Positions 8,930 to 16,630 of a stretch of DNA of 64,000 bases are shown here, piece by piece; position 1 is the stretch's first letter, and each line of letters opens with the position of its first letter. The notes under the pieces were generated by a model. The model worked only from the letters and a program-made list of their open reading frames with translations, was not told the DNA's origin and did no database searches. The position numbers and the translations under genes were made by a program. This DNA comes from Bacilli bacterium (GTDB taxonomy: Bacteria > Bacillota > Bacilli > RF39 > UBA660), in NCBI GenBank assembly GCA_017525855.1, contig JAFXSE010000026.1, positions 62,001 to 126,000 of the forward strand, written 5' to 3'.

Positions 8930-9388
8930 ATGAAAATTAATTATAAAAAACTAATTATATTTATTTTAGGAACAATACTCATAGGTGGAATCTTTTCAAT
9001 GCTTACAATGAATGGTAGTGGATATAAAGATTTAATAAAACCTATAAATGTACCAGGAATAGTATTTCCAATAGTATGGGTTATTCTTTATATTTTGATG
9101 GGAATTTCTATCTACATAATTAGTGAAGATGATTATAGCGATAAGAAAAGAAGTTATACTTTATATATAATTCAGCTAATTATGAATTCATTATGGACAT
9201 TATTTTTCTTTGGTTTTAAATGGTACACTTTTTCAAGTATTTGGATAGTCCTTTTATTAATAGTCGTATTATTAATGATATATAATTTTTCTAAAATAAA
9301 CAAAACTGCAGCTTTTTTACAAATACCATATGTTATTTGGCTTCTATTTGCCCTTTATTTGAATATATCAATTGCCATATTAAATTAA
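8930..9388 (+). CDS. TspO/MBR-family membrane protein
   Basis: Five-helix membrane protein of the TspO/peripheral benzodiazepine receptor family, which binds tetrapyrroles in characterised members. Over 152 aa it shows the family motifs FPIVWVILYILMGISIYI, LIMNSLWTLFFFG and the terminal PYVIWLLFALYLNISIAILN. The ATG at 8930 follows GGTGAT; a longer frame from 8882 overlaps the tmk terminator and is not used. A TTGACA at 8882 and a TATAAT at 8909 flank it, but the 21-base spacing is unusual. Its role in this organism is unknown. Confidence 0.88.
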   Translation: MKINYKKLIIFILGTILIGGIFSMLTMNGSGYKDLIKPINVPGIVFPIVWVILYILMGISIYIISEDDYSDKKRSYTLYIIQLIMNSLWTLFFFGFKWYTFSSIWIVLLLIVVLLMIYNFSKINKTAAFLQIPYVIWLLFALYLNISIAILN

Positions 9389-9391
9389 TAT

Positions 9392-9532
9392 ATGAATTAT
9401 ATAGATAATAATTTAAGAAAAATAAATCAAGATAAAACTATAGGAATAATAATTACTAAAAAAGATAATAAATATTTTATTGAGTATTCAAGTGATGAAT
9501 GAATACTATCTAGAGTTTATGAGTTAGTGTAG
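9392..9532 (+). pseudogene. Remnant of a DUF1016/YhcG-type nuclease C-terminus
   Basis: A 36-codon frame starting at ATG 9392 reads through DKTIGIIITKKDNKYFIEYS and stops at TGA 9500. Reading past that stop gives ILSRVYELV and a TAG at 9530. The combination TIGII.TKKDNKY..EYSSDE.IL.R.YEL matches my recollection of the C-terminal end of DUF1016 (YhcG, PD-(D/E)XK superfamily) proteins; the TGA would sit at a likely Arg codon. No upstream part of such a gene exists here, because tspO ends 4 bases before it. I read it as the tail of a decayed gene. The assignment rests on motif memory. Confidence 0.45.
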
Positions 9533-9572
9533 ATTATAAATATTTAGTTCAGTAAGTAAAAAATAGTGTTTT

Positions 9573-9598
9573 AGCAACTTTTGTTAGTTGCTTTTTTT
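9573..9598 (+). terminator. Terminator before rplU
   Basis: AGCAACT / AGTTGCT stem, 6-base loop, then seven T. Confidence 0.85.
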
Positions 9599-9618
9599 CT
9601 TTAAAACACCTAAAAATG

Positions 9619-9647
9619 TTGACAGTACTGTGTTTTTGTAGTAGAAT
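9619..9647 (+). promoter_or_regulatory. Strong promoter for rplU-ysxB-rpmA
   Basis: TTGACA (9619-9624), 17-base spacer, TAGAAT (9642-9647). Start of transcription is expected near 9654. Confidence 0.85.
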
Positions 9648-9653
9648 TAGTGA

Positions 9654-9727
9654 TGTTTGAAGCTTCATGCTTTAAACCGCATTGAAGAGGTTTAAAACAT
9701 TTATGTACCTTAAGAGCGAGTCTTTAA
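9654..9727 (+). promoter_or_regulatory. Structured 5' leader of rplU, candidate L21 leader
   Basis: The leader holds a perfect 8-bp stem TTTAAACC (9671-9678) / GGTTTAAA (9689-9696) and a second short stem TTAAGA (9710) / TCTTTAA (9721) ending just before the AAGGAGG of rplU. Firmicutes rplU genes often carry an L21 leader RNA thought to mediate autoregulation. I assign it by position and foldability; I have not matched the family consensus. Confidence 0.5.
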
Positions 9728-9748
9728 AATTTATAAGGAGGTATAAGT

Positions 9749-10048
9749 ATGAACGCAGTTATTAAAGTTGGTGGAAAACAATATTATGTTACTGTTGGTA
9801 GTGAAATCTTTGTTGAAAAGATTGATGCTAATAGTGGTGATGTTGTTAATTTTGATCAAGTATTAATGCTTGATAATAAAGTAGGTAGTCCTTATCTTAC
9901 TGATGCAACAGTTGAAGGTGAAGTTCTAAAACATGGTAAACAAAGAAAAATCAGAGTTTACAAATATAAGTCTAAATCAAGATCTAACCGTAAAACTCAA
10001 GGACATAGACAACCATATACAAAAATTAAAATTACTAAAATTGCTTAA
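9749..10048 (+). CDS. rplU: 50S ribosomal protein L21
   Basis: Ribosomal protein L21 binds 23S rRNA in the large subunit. The 99-aa sequence is full length, with the family start (AVIKVGGKQYYV), VLMLDN in the middle, and the basic KYKSKSRSNRKTQGHRQPYTKIKI at the end. AAGGAGG precedes the ATG. It is first in the conserved Firmicutes order rplU-ysxB-rpmA, with 2 bases to ysxB. Confidence 0.97.
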   Translation: MNAVIKVGGKQYYVTVGSEIFVEKIDANSGDVVNFDQVLMLDNKVGSPYLTDATVEGEVLKHGKQRKIRVYKYKSKSRSNRKTQGHRQPYTKIKITKIA

Positions 10049-10050
10049 TT

Positions 10051-10353
10051 ATGATTAAAGTAGAAACTAAAAAAGAAAATGGAAAGTATATAGGAGTTAA
10101 AATATTAGGACATGCTATGTATGATGATTATGGTAAAGATATTGTATGTAGTGCTGCAAGTAGTATTGTAACAACAACAGTAAATGGTATACTTTCATTA
10201 AAAAAAGGTAGTCTAAGTTATATGATTAGTAAACAAGGTATGAATATTAAGATATTATCTGATGATAGTACTACTCAAGTATTAATTCAAAATATGATTA
10301 GTTTACTAAAAGAGTTAGAAAAAAATTACAAAGACAATATACAAGTAAAGTAA
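10051..10353 (+). CDS. ysxB: Ribosomal-processing cysteine protease Prp
   Basis: Prp cleaves the N-terminal extension from ribosomal protein L27 in Firmicutes. The 100-aa protein has the family pattern [18 protein letters not shown] with the catalytic pair His21 and Cys33, and the usual length. It lies between rplU and rpmA, 2 bases after rplU and probably translationally coupled to it. The L27 gene downstream encodes a matching extension, so substrate and protease are both present. Confidence 0.93.
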   Translation: MIKVETKKENGKYIGVKILGHAMYDDYGKDIVCSAASSIVTTTVNGILSLKKGSLSYMISKQGMNIKILSDDSTTQVLIQNMISLLKELEKNYKDNIQVK

Positions 10354-10366
10354 GGAGGAAACAAAG

Positions 10367-10654
10367 GTGAAATTATTAAAGTTAAATATTCAATTATTTG
10401 CTCACCACAAAGGACAAGGATCTACATCTAATGGTCGTGACTCTGCAGGTCGTAGATTAGGTGCTAAAGCTGGAGATGGACAATTTGTTACAGCTGGTTC
10501 TATTCTTTATCGTCAAAGAGGAACTAAAATATTTCCAGGAAATAATGTAAGACGTGGTAGCGATGATACATTATATACAACAATAGATGGAATTGTTAAA
10601 TTTGAACGTACAGGTAGAAAAACACAAGCTTCCGTTTATCCTGTTGAAGATTAA
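10367..10654 (+). CDS. rpmA: 50S ribosomal protein L27 with cleavable extension
   Basis: L27 reaches the peptidyl-transferase centre with its N-terminus. This 95-aa form starts with [11 protein letters not shown] followed by [15 protein letters not shown]; in Firmicutes the extension is removed after the Phe by Prp, leaving the Ala start. Residue 11 (F) / 12 (A) is therefore the expected cut site. The start codon is GTG, 8 bases after AAGGAGG. It is the last gene of the rplU operon and is followed by a strong terminator. Confidence 0.97.
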   Translation: MKLLKLNIQLFAHHKGQGSTSNGRDSAGRRLGAKAGDGQFVTAGSILYRQRGTKIFPGNNVRRGSDDTLYTTIDGIVKFERTGRKTQASVYPVED

Positions 10655-10663
10655 AATATTAGT

Positions 10664-10697
10664 AAAGTTAACTGTAAACCAGTTAACTTTATTTTTT
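10664..10697 (+). terminator. Terminator after rpmA
   Basis: Perfect 11-bp stem AAAGTTAACTG / CAGTTAACTTT, followed by ATTTTTT. Confidence 0.92.
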
Positions 10698-10712
10698 GGC
10701 CTCATTTGTTTA

Positions 10713-10741
10713 TTGAATAAAATAAAAAAATAGTGTATTAT
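10713..10741 (+). promoter_or_regulatory. Promoter for the TasA-like gene
   Basis: TTGAAT (10713-10718), 17-base spacer, TATTAT (10736-10741). Confidence 0.65.
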
Positions 10742-10760
10742 AAATAATAGAGGTATGCCT

Positions 10761-12185
10761 ATGAGAATAAAAAGAAAGAAAAAACAGAAAGTATTTGTCT
10801 TATTAGTATTATTATCTGCAATTAGTATAGGATATGCAACTTTAACAACAACTTTAAAACTTAATGGAATATCTGCCATAAAAGGGCAAAATTGGGACAT
10901 ATATTGGGATAATATTCAAATTACTCCAGGAAGCGTGACACCTGATACAGCAAATGGTGAAAAAGCCGCAGCAATAAAATCAGGAGCAACAGAGGTTGAA
11001 TACTCAATAAGCTTAAAACAGCCAGGAGATTTTTATGAGTTTACAGTAGACGCTGTAAATAATGGAACAATAGATGCTATGATAGCAGCTAATGGGATAA
11101 AAAATGAAATATATGAATCAGACGGAGAAACAAAAGTTTTATCACTGCCTAAATATATACAATACAGCGTAAAGTATGCAAATGAAGAAGAAATTGAGGA
11201 ATACAATTTACTTGCTAAAAAAACAGGTAATGTTGCAACAACAGAAACATATAAAGTACGTGTTGAATACATCAAAGATATTGAAGAAAGTGATATCAAT
11301 AATGTAGAAACAGATACAGCTCTAAAATTTAAATTTAAAGTTGAATATGTCCAAGCTGATGAAAAATTTGTAGAAACAGGTGCAAAAAAAATAATTAAAA
11401 AATCTATAACAGAAGAACAGTTAGAAACTTTAAAAGAAAATGATGAAACTATAACAGACCCAGTCATTATAGCGCATGAATCAACATCACAATTACCAGC
11501 AACAACAGATTACAGATATATGGGTAAAACGCCAAATAACTATATTTACTTTAATTGTAGTGATTATGGTAATCAAAATGAAACAACATGTGAAAAATGG
11601 AGAATCATTGGAATAATTGAGAATAAAATTAAAATCATTTCCCCTACGTTTAATGCTAAAACGACATATAGTAGTGTCTCTAGCTATTGGCTAACATCAA
11701 CTTTATACGAAACATTTAACAGTTCAATTGATAGTAATTCTCAAAAATATATAGATAATGCGACATGGTATCTAGGTAGCTTTAATTCAAATGGTAATAG
11801 ACCATCAGCAGCCTATAGCTATGAACGTGGAGATATAAACGTTAACAGTGAAAGACTTATCAAAACAAATAATTATATAGCTTTGATGTATCCAAGTGAT
11901 TATGGATACGCATCTATGGACTGTTATAAAACTACTACTTTATCAGGCTATAAAGCGAGTGGATGTATTAACACTAACTGGTTATATGCTAATAAAGATG
12001 AATGGCTTCTTACATCAAATTCATCAAATGAAACTACTATTTTTGTTATAAGGAGTGGTGGAGATGTTCGTAGCTTCACTAACACAGGAACAGCTGTATC
12101 ACGTGAAGTGTTATATCTAAAATCTAGTGTTATGATAAAAGATGGTTTAGGAACTCTTGAAGAACCGTATCAACTAAAAAAATAA
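10761..12185 (+). CDS. TasA/camelysin-like secreted protein with C-terminal WR..G domain
   Basis: Predicted exported surface protein of 474 aa. A Lys/Arg-rich start is followed by a hydrophobic segment ending ISIGYATLTTTLKLNG, the same signal type as in the two small proteins at 19.5 and 20.1 kb. The first 200 residues share with them WDI.W.NI, PDTANGEKAA and the TasA-like PGDFYEFTVDAVNNGTI. The C-terminal half (from about 245) is different: DYRYMGKTPNNYIYFNC, CEKWRIIGII, IALMYPSDYGYA and a terminal YLKSSVMIKDGLGTLEEPY, a pattern I know from uncharacterised surface and phage proteins of gut Firmicutes, possibly lectin-like. The ATG at 10755 is too close to AGAGGT, so 10761 is chosen. It sits alone between rpmA and obg with its own promoter and terminator. 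Processing by the SipW-type peptidase at 20.8 kb is inferred. Confidence 0.7.
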   Translation: MRIKRKKKQKVFVLLVLLSAISIGYATLTTTLKLNGISAIKGQNWDIYWDNIQITPGSVTPDTANGEKAAAIKSGATEVEYSISLKQPGDFYEFTVDAVNNGTIDAMIAANGIKNEIYESDGETKVLSLPKYIQYSVKYANEEEIEEYNLLAKKTGNVATTETYKVRVEYIKDIEESDINNVETDTALKFKFKVEYVQADEKFVETGAKKIIKKSITEEQLETLKENDETITDPVIIAHESTSQLPATTDYRYMGKTPNNYIYFNCSDYGNQNETTCEKWRIIGIIENKIKIISPTFNAKTTYSSVSSYWLTSTLYETFNSSIDSNSQKYIDNATWYLGSFNSNGNRPSAAYSYERGDINVNSERLIKTNNYIALMYPSDYGYASMDCYKTTTLSGYKASGCINTNWLYANKDEWLLTSNSSNETTIFVIRSGGDVRSFTNTGTAVSREVLYLKSSVMIKDGLGTLEEPYQLKK

Positions 12186-12190
12186 TATTT

Positions 12191-12219
12191 AATCAAGTCA
12201 TAATAGACTTGATTTTTTT
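12191..12219 (+). terminator. Terminator after the TasA-like gene
   Basis: AATCAAGTC / GACTTGATT stem with a 6-base loop and T run. Confidence 0.88.
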
Positions 12220-12254
12220 ATGAAAAGAATATTCATCTTTTAAAATCTCTTTTA

Positions 12255-12283
12255 TTTACATTATTTTCTTTAAATGATATAAT
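12255..12283 (+). promoter_or_regulatory. Promoter for obg
   Basis: TTTACA (12255-12260), 17-base spacer, extended -10 TG-a-TATAAT (12275-12283). Confidence 0.8.
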
Positions 12284-12308
12284 ACAGCTAGCTAAAGGAG
12301 GGGATTTT

Positions 12309-13583
12309 ATGTTTGTAGATGAAGTCATAATTAATGTTGTTGCTGGAAGCGGTGGAGATGGATGTACTGCTTTTAGACGTGAAAAATATATAGAGATGGG
12401 TGGACCATTTGGTGGAAATGGTGGAAAAGGTTCTGATATTATCTTTCAAGTAGATGAAGGACTACATACACTTCTTGATTTACGTTATCAAAAACAAATA
12501 AAAGGTAAAAAAGGAGAAAACGGAAAAGGAAAAAATCAACATGGTAAGAATAGCCCTGACATTATAGTTAAAGTTCCTCAAGGTACAGTAGTAACTGACA
12601 TGGATACTGGGTTTGTGTTATGTGATTTAAAGAAAAAAGATGACAAATTTATAGTAGCTAAAGGAGGACGTGGAGGAAGAGGCAATACCGCATTTAAAAC
12701 TCAAACTAATACTGCCCCCAATTTTAGTGAAAATGGTGAACCAGGAGAAGAAAGAACATTAAAGGTAGAAGTAAAGATGCTTGCAGACGTTGGCCTTGTA
12801 GGATTACCTAGTGTTGGAAAAAGTACCATAATCTCTTCTGTTTCAAGATCTAAACCTAAAATTGCAGCATATCACTTCACAACATTAGTTCCTAATTTAG
12901 GAGTTACAAAAACAGATAATAACTATAGTTATGTTATTGCAGACTTACCAGGACTTATTGAAGGTGCAAGCAAGGGTGAAGGCCTTGGAGATAAGTTTTT
13001 AAGACACATAGAAAGAACTAAAGTAATTGCACACGTAATAGACATGGCCAGTGTTGAAGGAAGAGATCCTTATGAAGATTATGTTTTAATAAATAATGAA
13101 TTAAAAGAGTTTAATGAGAAACTTCTAAAAAAACCAATGATTATTATTGCTAATAAGATGGATATAAATTCTTCCCATGAAAACTTAAAAGCATTTAAAG
13201 AAAAAGTAAAAGATAAAAAAATCTTTGAAGTAAGTGGCGCAACAGGGGAAGGACTAAAAGAGGTAGTTAACTATCTTGGGAAAATATTACAAGAACTTCC
13301 AGAAGAAGAATTGTTTGATGAAGACAAAATAGAAAGTCATGTTTTATATAAATTTAAAAAAGAAGAAAAATATCAAATAACTAAAGAAGATGATGTATGG
13401 GTAATTCATGGCCCTGAAATTGAAAAGTTATTCAAAATGACAAAGTTTTCTTCAGATGAAGCAGTTTATCGTTTTGCTAAAAAATTAACAAAAATGGGAA
13501 TAGATGAAAAATTAGAAGAATTAGGAGCAGAAGAGGGAGATCAAGTTCGCATTTTAGATTTCTACTTTGATTATAGAAAATAA
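12309..13583 (+). CDS. obg: GTPase Obg
   Basis: Essential ribosome-associated GTPase involved in 50S assembly and stress control. The 424-aa protein has the glycine-rich Obg domain (1-158), a G domain with GLPSVGKST (165-173), DLPG (212-215) and NKMD, and a C-terminal OCT domain (about 340-424). A strong AAAGGAGGGG ribosome site precedes the ATG. In Firmicutes obg normally follows rpmA directly; here a TasA-like gene with its own promoter and terminator separates them. Confidence 0.97.
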   Translation: MFVDEVIINVVAGSGGDGCTAFRREKYIEMGGPFGGNGGKGSDIIFQVDEGLHTLLDLRYQKQIKGKKGENGKGKNQHGKNSPDIIVKVPQGTVVTDMDTGFVLCDLKKKDDKFIVAKGGRGGRGNTAFKTQTNTAPNFSENGEPGEERTLKVEVKMLADVGLVGLPSVGKSTIISSVSRSKPKIAAYHFTTLVPNLGVTKTDNNYSYVIADLPGLIEGASKGEGLGDKFLRHIERTKVIAHVIDMASVEGRDPYEDYVLINNELKEFNEKLLKKPMIIIANKMDINSSHENLKAFKEKVKDKKIFEVSGATGEGLKEVVNYLGKILQELPEEELFDEDKIESHVLYKFKKEEKYQITKEDDVWVIHGPEIEKLFKMTKFSSDEAVYRFAKKLTKMGIDEKLEELGAEEGDQVRILDFYFDYRK

Positions 13584-13604
13584 TTATAACATTTTGAAAA
13601 ATTG

Positions 13605-13613
13605 TGATACAAT
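13605..13613 (+). promoter_or_regulatory. Extended -10 for the Hpt-receiver gene
   Basis: TG-a-TACAAT at 13605-13613, 25 bases before the start; no convincing -35. Confidence 0.45.
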
Positions 13614-13637
13614 GATTATAGAGTAGAGGTGTTATGT

Positions 13638-14441
13638 ATGAAAAATATAGATTTTCTAGAAAAAAACGGAGTAGATATAAAATCAAGCCTAGAGTTTTTT
13701 GGAGATATAGAGTCATATAATGAAACAGTTAAAGATTATTTAGAAAGTGTGAATACTAAGCTACAACAATTAATAAAATTTTTACAAGCTCGTGATTTAC
13801 CAAATTATAGTATATATGTACACTCTTTAAAAAGTGATTCTAAATATTATGGATTTAATAAACTTGCAGATATGGCATACAATCATGAATTAAAAAGTAA
13901 AGAGGGAGATCTTGAATATGTAAATGCGCATTTCAATGAACTTGCGAGTGAAGCCAATAATACTATAACACTATTAAAAGAGTATATTACTGGAGATAGT
14001 AAAGATGAAGAAATTAATCAATCTAATAATCTCAATCAATCATTAGTTTATAATAACAAAACAATCTTGGTAGTGGATGATTCAAATATTATAAGAAATT
14101 TTGTTAAAAGAATATTTAGTAAAGAATATAACGTAGCAGGTGCTGAAGATGGAGTTGAGGCCATTCAAATAATAAATGCTAATAAAGATAATGATATGAT
14201 TGAAGCAATTTTATTAGATTTAAATATGCCTAAATTAGATGGATTTGGAGTACTTGATTTTATGAATCAAAACAATCTATTGAAAAAAATGCCTGTTTCA
14301 ATTATATCTGGAGACTCTTCTAAAGAGACAATAGATAAGGCTTTTCAATATCAAATAGTAGATATGTTAACAAAACCATTTACTGAACAAAATGTAAAGA
14401 TGGTCATTGAAAAAACACTCATATATAAAGGAATAAAATAA
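13638..14441 (+). CDS. Orphan Hpt-receiver two-domain signalling protein
   Basis: Phosphorelay protein of 267 aa with an unusual order: an N-terminal helical Hpt-like domain (about 1-120) with VHSLKSDSKYYG, His62 being the expected phospho-acceptor, then a linker and a CheY-like receiver (141-262). The receiver has DD147-148, phospho-acceptor Asp194 in LLDLNMP, Ser224 in the T/S position, and Lys246 in TKPF. There is no output domain and no histidine kinase nearby. A GTG at 13629 is inside the AGAGGTG ribosome site; ATG 13638 is preferred. It is monocistronic, between obg and a shared bidirectional terminator. Its partners cannot be told from here. Confidence 0.82.
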   Translation: MKNIDFLEKNGVDIKSSLEFFGDIESYNETVKDYLESVNTKLQQLIKFLQARDLPNYSIYVHSLKSDSKYYGFNKLADMAYNHELKSKEGDLEYVNAHFNELASEANNTITLLKEYITGDSKDEEINQSNNLNQSLVYNNKTILVVDDSNIIRNFVKRIFSKEYNVAGAEDGVEAIQIINANKDNDMIEAILLDLNMPKLDGFGVLDFMNQNNLLKKMPVSIISGDSSKETIDKAFQYQIVDMLTKPFTEQNVKMVIEKTLIYKGIK

Positions 14442-14474
14442 AAATAACATGGAAAAAATCCATGTTATTTTTTT
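14442..14474. terminator. Bidirectional terminator between convergent genes
   Basis: AAATAACATGG / CCATGTTATTT stem flanked by A and T runs, serving the Hpt-receiver gene and the converging DUF192-like gene. Confidence 0.85.
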
Positions 14475-14827
14475 GACTTTAATAAAAAACTGTTATCACT
14501 ATCATTTAAAACAACATCTAATATATCACCTTGAACATAATAATCACTTACTCCAAGAGGAAATATATATGTATAATAGGTACCTTTTTGCCCTTTGTAA
14601 AAATTTTCTGAAGATGCATTCTTAAAAATATTTAGTATTTTATTGTTCTTATCAGTCATTATAATATCAATCTGTTGACAAAATAAATAAGTATTGATTC
14701 TTCTTTTTTTAGGAAAACATAATCCATAATTTATCTCATCTAGTTTAAATCTCAAACTTACTAACTTATCTTTAAAAGTAGTTTTAATATATATAGGAAT
14801 CTTTTTTCTATTAATCTTTATATGCAT
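14465..14827 (-). CDS. DUF192 (UPF0127)-like protein
   Basis: A 120-aa protein resembling the DUF192 family: GLCFPKKRRINTYLFCQQID, then IIMTDKNNKIL, and a late YIFPLGVSDYYVQGDILDVV follow the family pattern of GMlF.., pLDiiFid.dg.I and the E-x-p-G..  ..GD segment. The N-terminus is basic with no signal peptide, whereas many DUF192 proteins are exported. AGGTGA precedes the ATG on the minus strand. It is the only minus-strand gene in the first 45 kb and converges on the Hpt-receiver gene. The function of the family is unknown, and the match is by pattern only. Confidence 0.55.
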   Translation of the reverse strand: MHIKINRKKIPIYIKTTFKDKLVSLRFKLDEINYGLCFPKKRRINTYLFCQQIDIIMTDKNNKILNIFKNASSENFYKGQKGTYYTYIFPLGVSDYYVQGDILDVVLNDSDNSFLLKSKK

Positions 14828-14890
14828 ATTATCACCTAAAAGAATAATAACATAAATTTATTAAAAGCACTAGATTATATCATTTTTTCA

Positions 14891-14899
14891 TGATAAAAT
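14891..14899 (+). promoter_or_regulatory. Extended -10 for yebC
   Basis: TG-a-TAAAAT, 25 bases before the yebC start; no good -35 seen. Confidence 0.45.
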
Positions 14900-14924
14900 A
14901 ATTACGAAAAAGAGGAGGATATAT

Positions 14925-15650
14925 ATGAGTGGACATTCAAAATGGGCAACAATTCATCGTAAAAAAGGTGAACTTGATGCAGCAAGAGGTAAAGTATTTC
15001 AAAAACTTGCTAAAGAAATATATGTAGCAGCAAAACAAGGAACTCCAGATCCAGCAAGCAATGCTTCTTTAAGAATGGTTATTGAAAAAGCAAGAAGTGC
15101 TAATATGCCTAAAGATAATATTGAAAAAGCTATTCAAAAAGCAAAGGGAGCAGCAGAAGGAGAAAACTATGAATCTATAAGATATGAAGGTTATGGTCCT
15201 AATGGAGTGGCTATCATCGTAGATTGTTTAACAGATAATAGGAATAGAACAGCAGGAGATGTAAGAAGTAAATTTACAAAACGTGGTGGTAATTTAGGTA
15301 CAGCAGGTAGTGTAAGCTATATGTTTGAAAGAAAAGGAATTATTACTATACCAAGTGATTATGATGAAGAAAGTATGATGATGACTTCTCTTGATGCAGG
15401 AGCAGATGATTTTGAAACAGAAGATGATGTTTATGTAATAACTACAACTCCAGAAAATTTTGTTAAAGTAAAAGAAGCATTAGAAAATGCCGGTGTTTTA
15501 GAATTCTTAACAAGTGAAGTAACATTTACTCCGAATAATACAGTAGAGCTTACTGATAGTGAACAAATAGAAAAAGTTCATGCACTAATAGAAGCATTAG
15601 AAGAACTTGATGATGTTCAAGATGTATACTGTAATTTAAAAGAAGATTAA
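14925..15650 (+). CDS. yebC: YebC/PmpR-family regulator
   Basis: Member of the YebC/TACO1 family, studied both as DNA-binding regulators and, more recently, as translation factors that relieve ribosome stalling at proline-rich stretches. The 241-aa protein is full length, beginning MSGHSKWATIHRKKGELDAARGK and containing NMPKDNIEKAIQKAKG, YEGYGPNGVAIIVDCLTDNRNRT and GGNLG..GSVSYMFE. AGGAGG precedes the ATG. It is followed 22 bases later by a gene of unknown function and may be cotranscribed with it. Confidence 0.95.
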   Translation: MSGHSKWATIHRKKGELDAARGKVFQKLAKEIYVAAKQGTPDPASNASLRMVIEKARSANMPKDNIEKAIQKAKGAAEGENYESIRYEGYGPNGVAIIVDCLTDNRNRTAGDVRSKFTKRGGNLGTAGSVSYMFERKGIITIPSDYDEESMMMTSLDAGADDFETEDDVYVITTTPENFVKVKEALENAGVLEFLTSEVTFTPNNTVELTDSEQIEKVHALIEALEELDDVQDVYCNLKED

Positions 15651-15672
15651 AAAAATAGGAGGCTTGGTTGTT

Positions 15673-16491
15673 TTGAGAATTAGAAAAATATCTTTGACTG
15701 ACTTAATGTTAAATAGAAAACCAGAAATATATACAAAAAAAGAAATGATAGAGTTATTGAAACAATATAAAAGTATATTAAATACTGATATGATTGATTA
15801 TTTAAATAGTTTAATAGAACTTAAATTATCAGTTACAGAAGATGTAATTAGTAGTGATGTTAGAAAAAGTTTATCTGAACTTGATATATATAAAAAAGTA
15901 GTTACTTATAATATATATAATGTAGTATTTGATTTAACTAAAGAATATGAAGATAATGGTAAATTAAGTTTTAATGTAGATGCTTCAGGTTTTTATGTTG
16001 ATTTTGATGATAATGTCGAAATATTTAGTTATTCTCTTATTAATAATGCACATGATTATAATATTATGAATTTATATCAGACTGTTCATAGTGAAGAAAA
16101 AGTAGAAGAAGAAATAGAAAGAGTTATAAATAAATTAGATCATTTACATAAGCAATGTAATCCTTATGACTATTCTAAAGATCCTTATGGTTATCCAGTA
16201 ATTGGTGGCCCAGGAGATTATTGGTCAGGTAATCATCAAAGTGAAATAGCTAGCTATGAAGACTTATTAAAAAAACTAAAAGCAAAAAAAGAATTAACTT
16301 CAAAGGAAGAAAAAGAAATAGAAATAACTTCAAAGATACATCAGGATTTAATAGAAGTATTTAATTTAGATTTAAATAGCTTTAAAGAACAAGAAGATAT
16401 ATCTTTTTATGGTTCGAAAACAAAATTACAAAAAAGAATGGTTAAGTGTATGCCTCATTTAAATATTGTTGATAATATTAAATATGTATAA
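15673..16491 (+). CDS. Unknown 272-aa protein after yebC
   Basis: I do not recognise this gene. The protein is soluble, without signal peptide or membrane segments, and alternates helical acidic/basic stretches (KKEMIELLKQYKSIL, EEKVEEEIERVINKLDHL) with a middle region rich in aromatic residues (KDPYGYPVIGGPGDYWSG). The start is uncertain: TTG at 15664 is only one base after AGGAGG, so TTG 15673 is preferred; ATG 15706 is a fallback. It has a terminator of its own and is probably cotranscribed with yebC. Confidence 0.6.
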   Translation: MRIRKISLTDLMLNRKPEIYTKKEMIELLKQYKSILNTDMIDYLNSLIELKLSVTEDVISSDVRKSLSELDIYKKVVTYNIYNVVFDLTKEYEDNGKLSFNVDASGFYVDFDDNVEIFSYSLINNAHDYNIMNLYQTVHSEEKVEEEIERVINKLDHLHKQCNPYDYSKDPYGYPVIGGPGDYWSGNHQSEIASYEDLLKKLKAKKELTSKEEKEIEITSKIHQDLIEVFNLDLNSFKEQEDISFYGSKTKLQKRMVKCMPHLNIVDNIKYV

Positions 16492-16516
16492 GTAGTATAA
16501 CTACTTATTTTTTTTG
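16490..16516 (+). terminator. Terminator after the unknown gene
   Basis: AAGTAGT / ACTACTT stem with a 3-base loop, followed by ATTTTTTTT. Confidence 0.78.
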
Positions 16517-16521
16517 TACTA

Positions 16522-16550
16522 TTGACAAACAAATGTACGTGATATATAAT
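16522..16550 (+). promoter_or_regulatory. Consensus promoter for ruvA-ruvB-queA
   Basis: TTGACA (16522-16527), 17-base spacer, TATAAT (16545-16550). A leader of about 75 bases precedes ruvA. Confidence 0.9.
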
Positions 16551-16630
16551 TTTATTATGGGCATTAAATATAGTTGAATTAATTTTGCAAAATAATTAAT
16601 TATTGTTATAATTATTAAGGAGTGATTAGT

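Noticed and set aside
9392..9502. 36-codon frame as an intact small gene
   Set aside because: No ribosome site, and recognisable continuation past the TGA points to a gene remnant.
11033..11467. Minus-strand 144-aa frame inside the TasA-like gene
   Set aside because: Mirror of a real coding frame; composition is low-complexity Ser/Leu/Ile, with no ribosome site.
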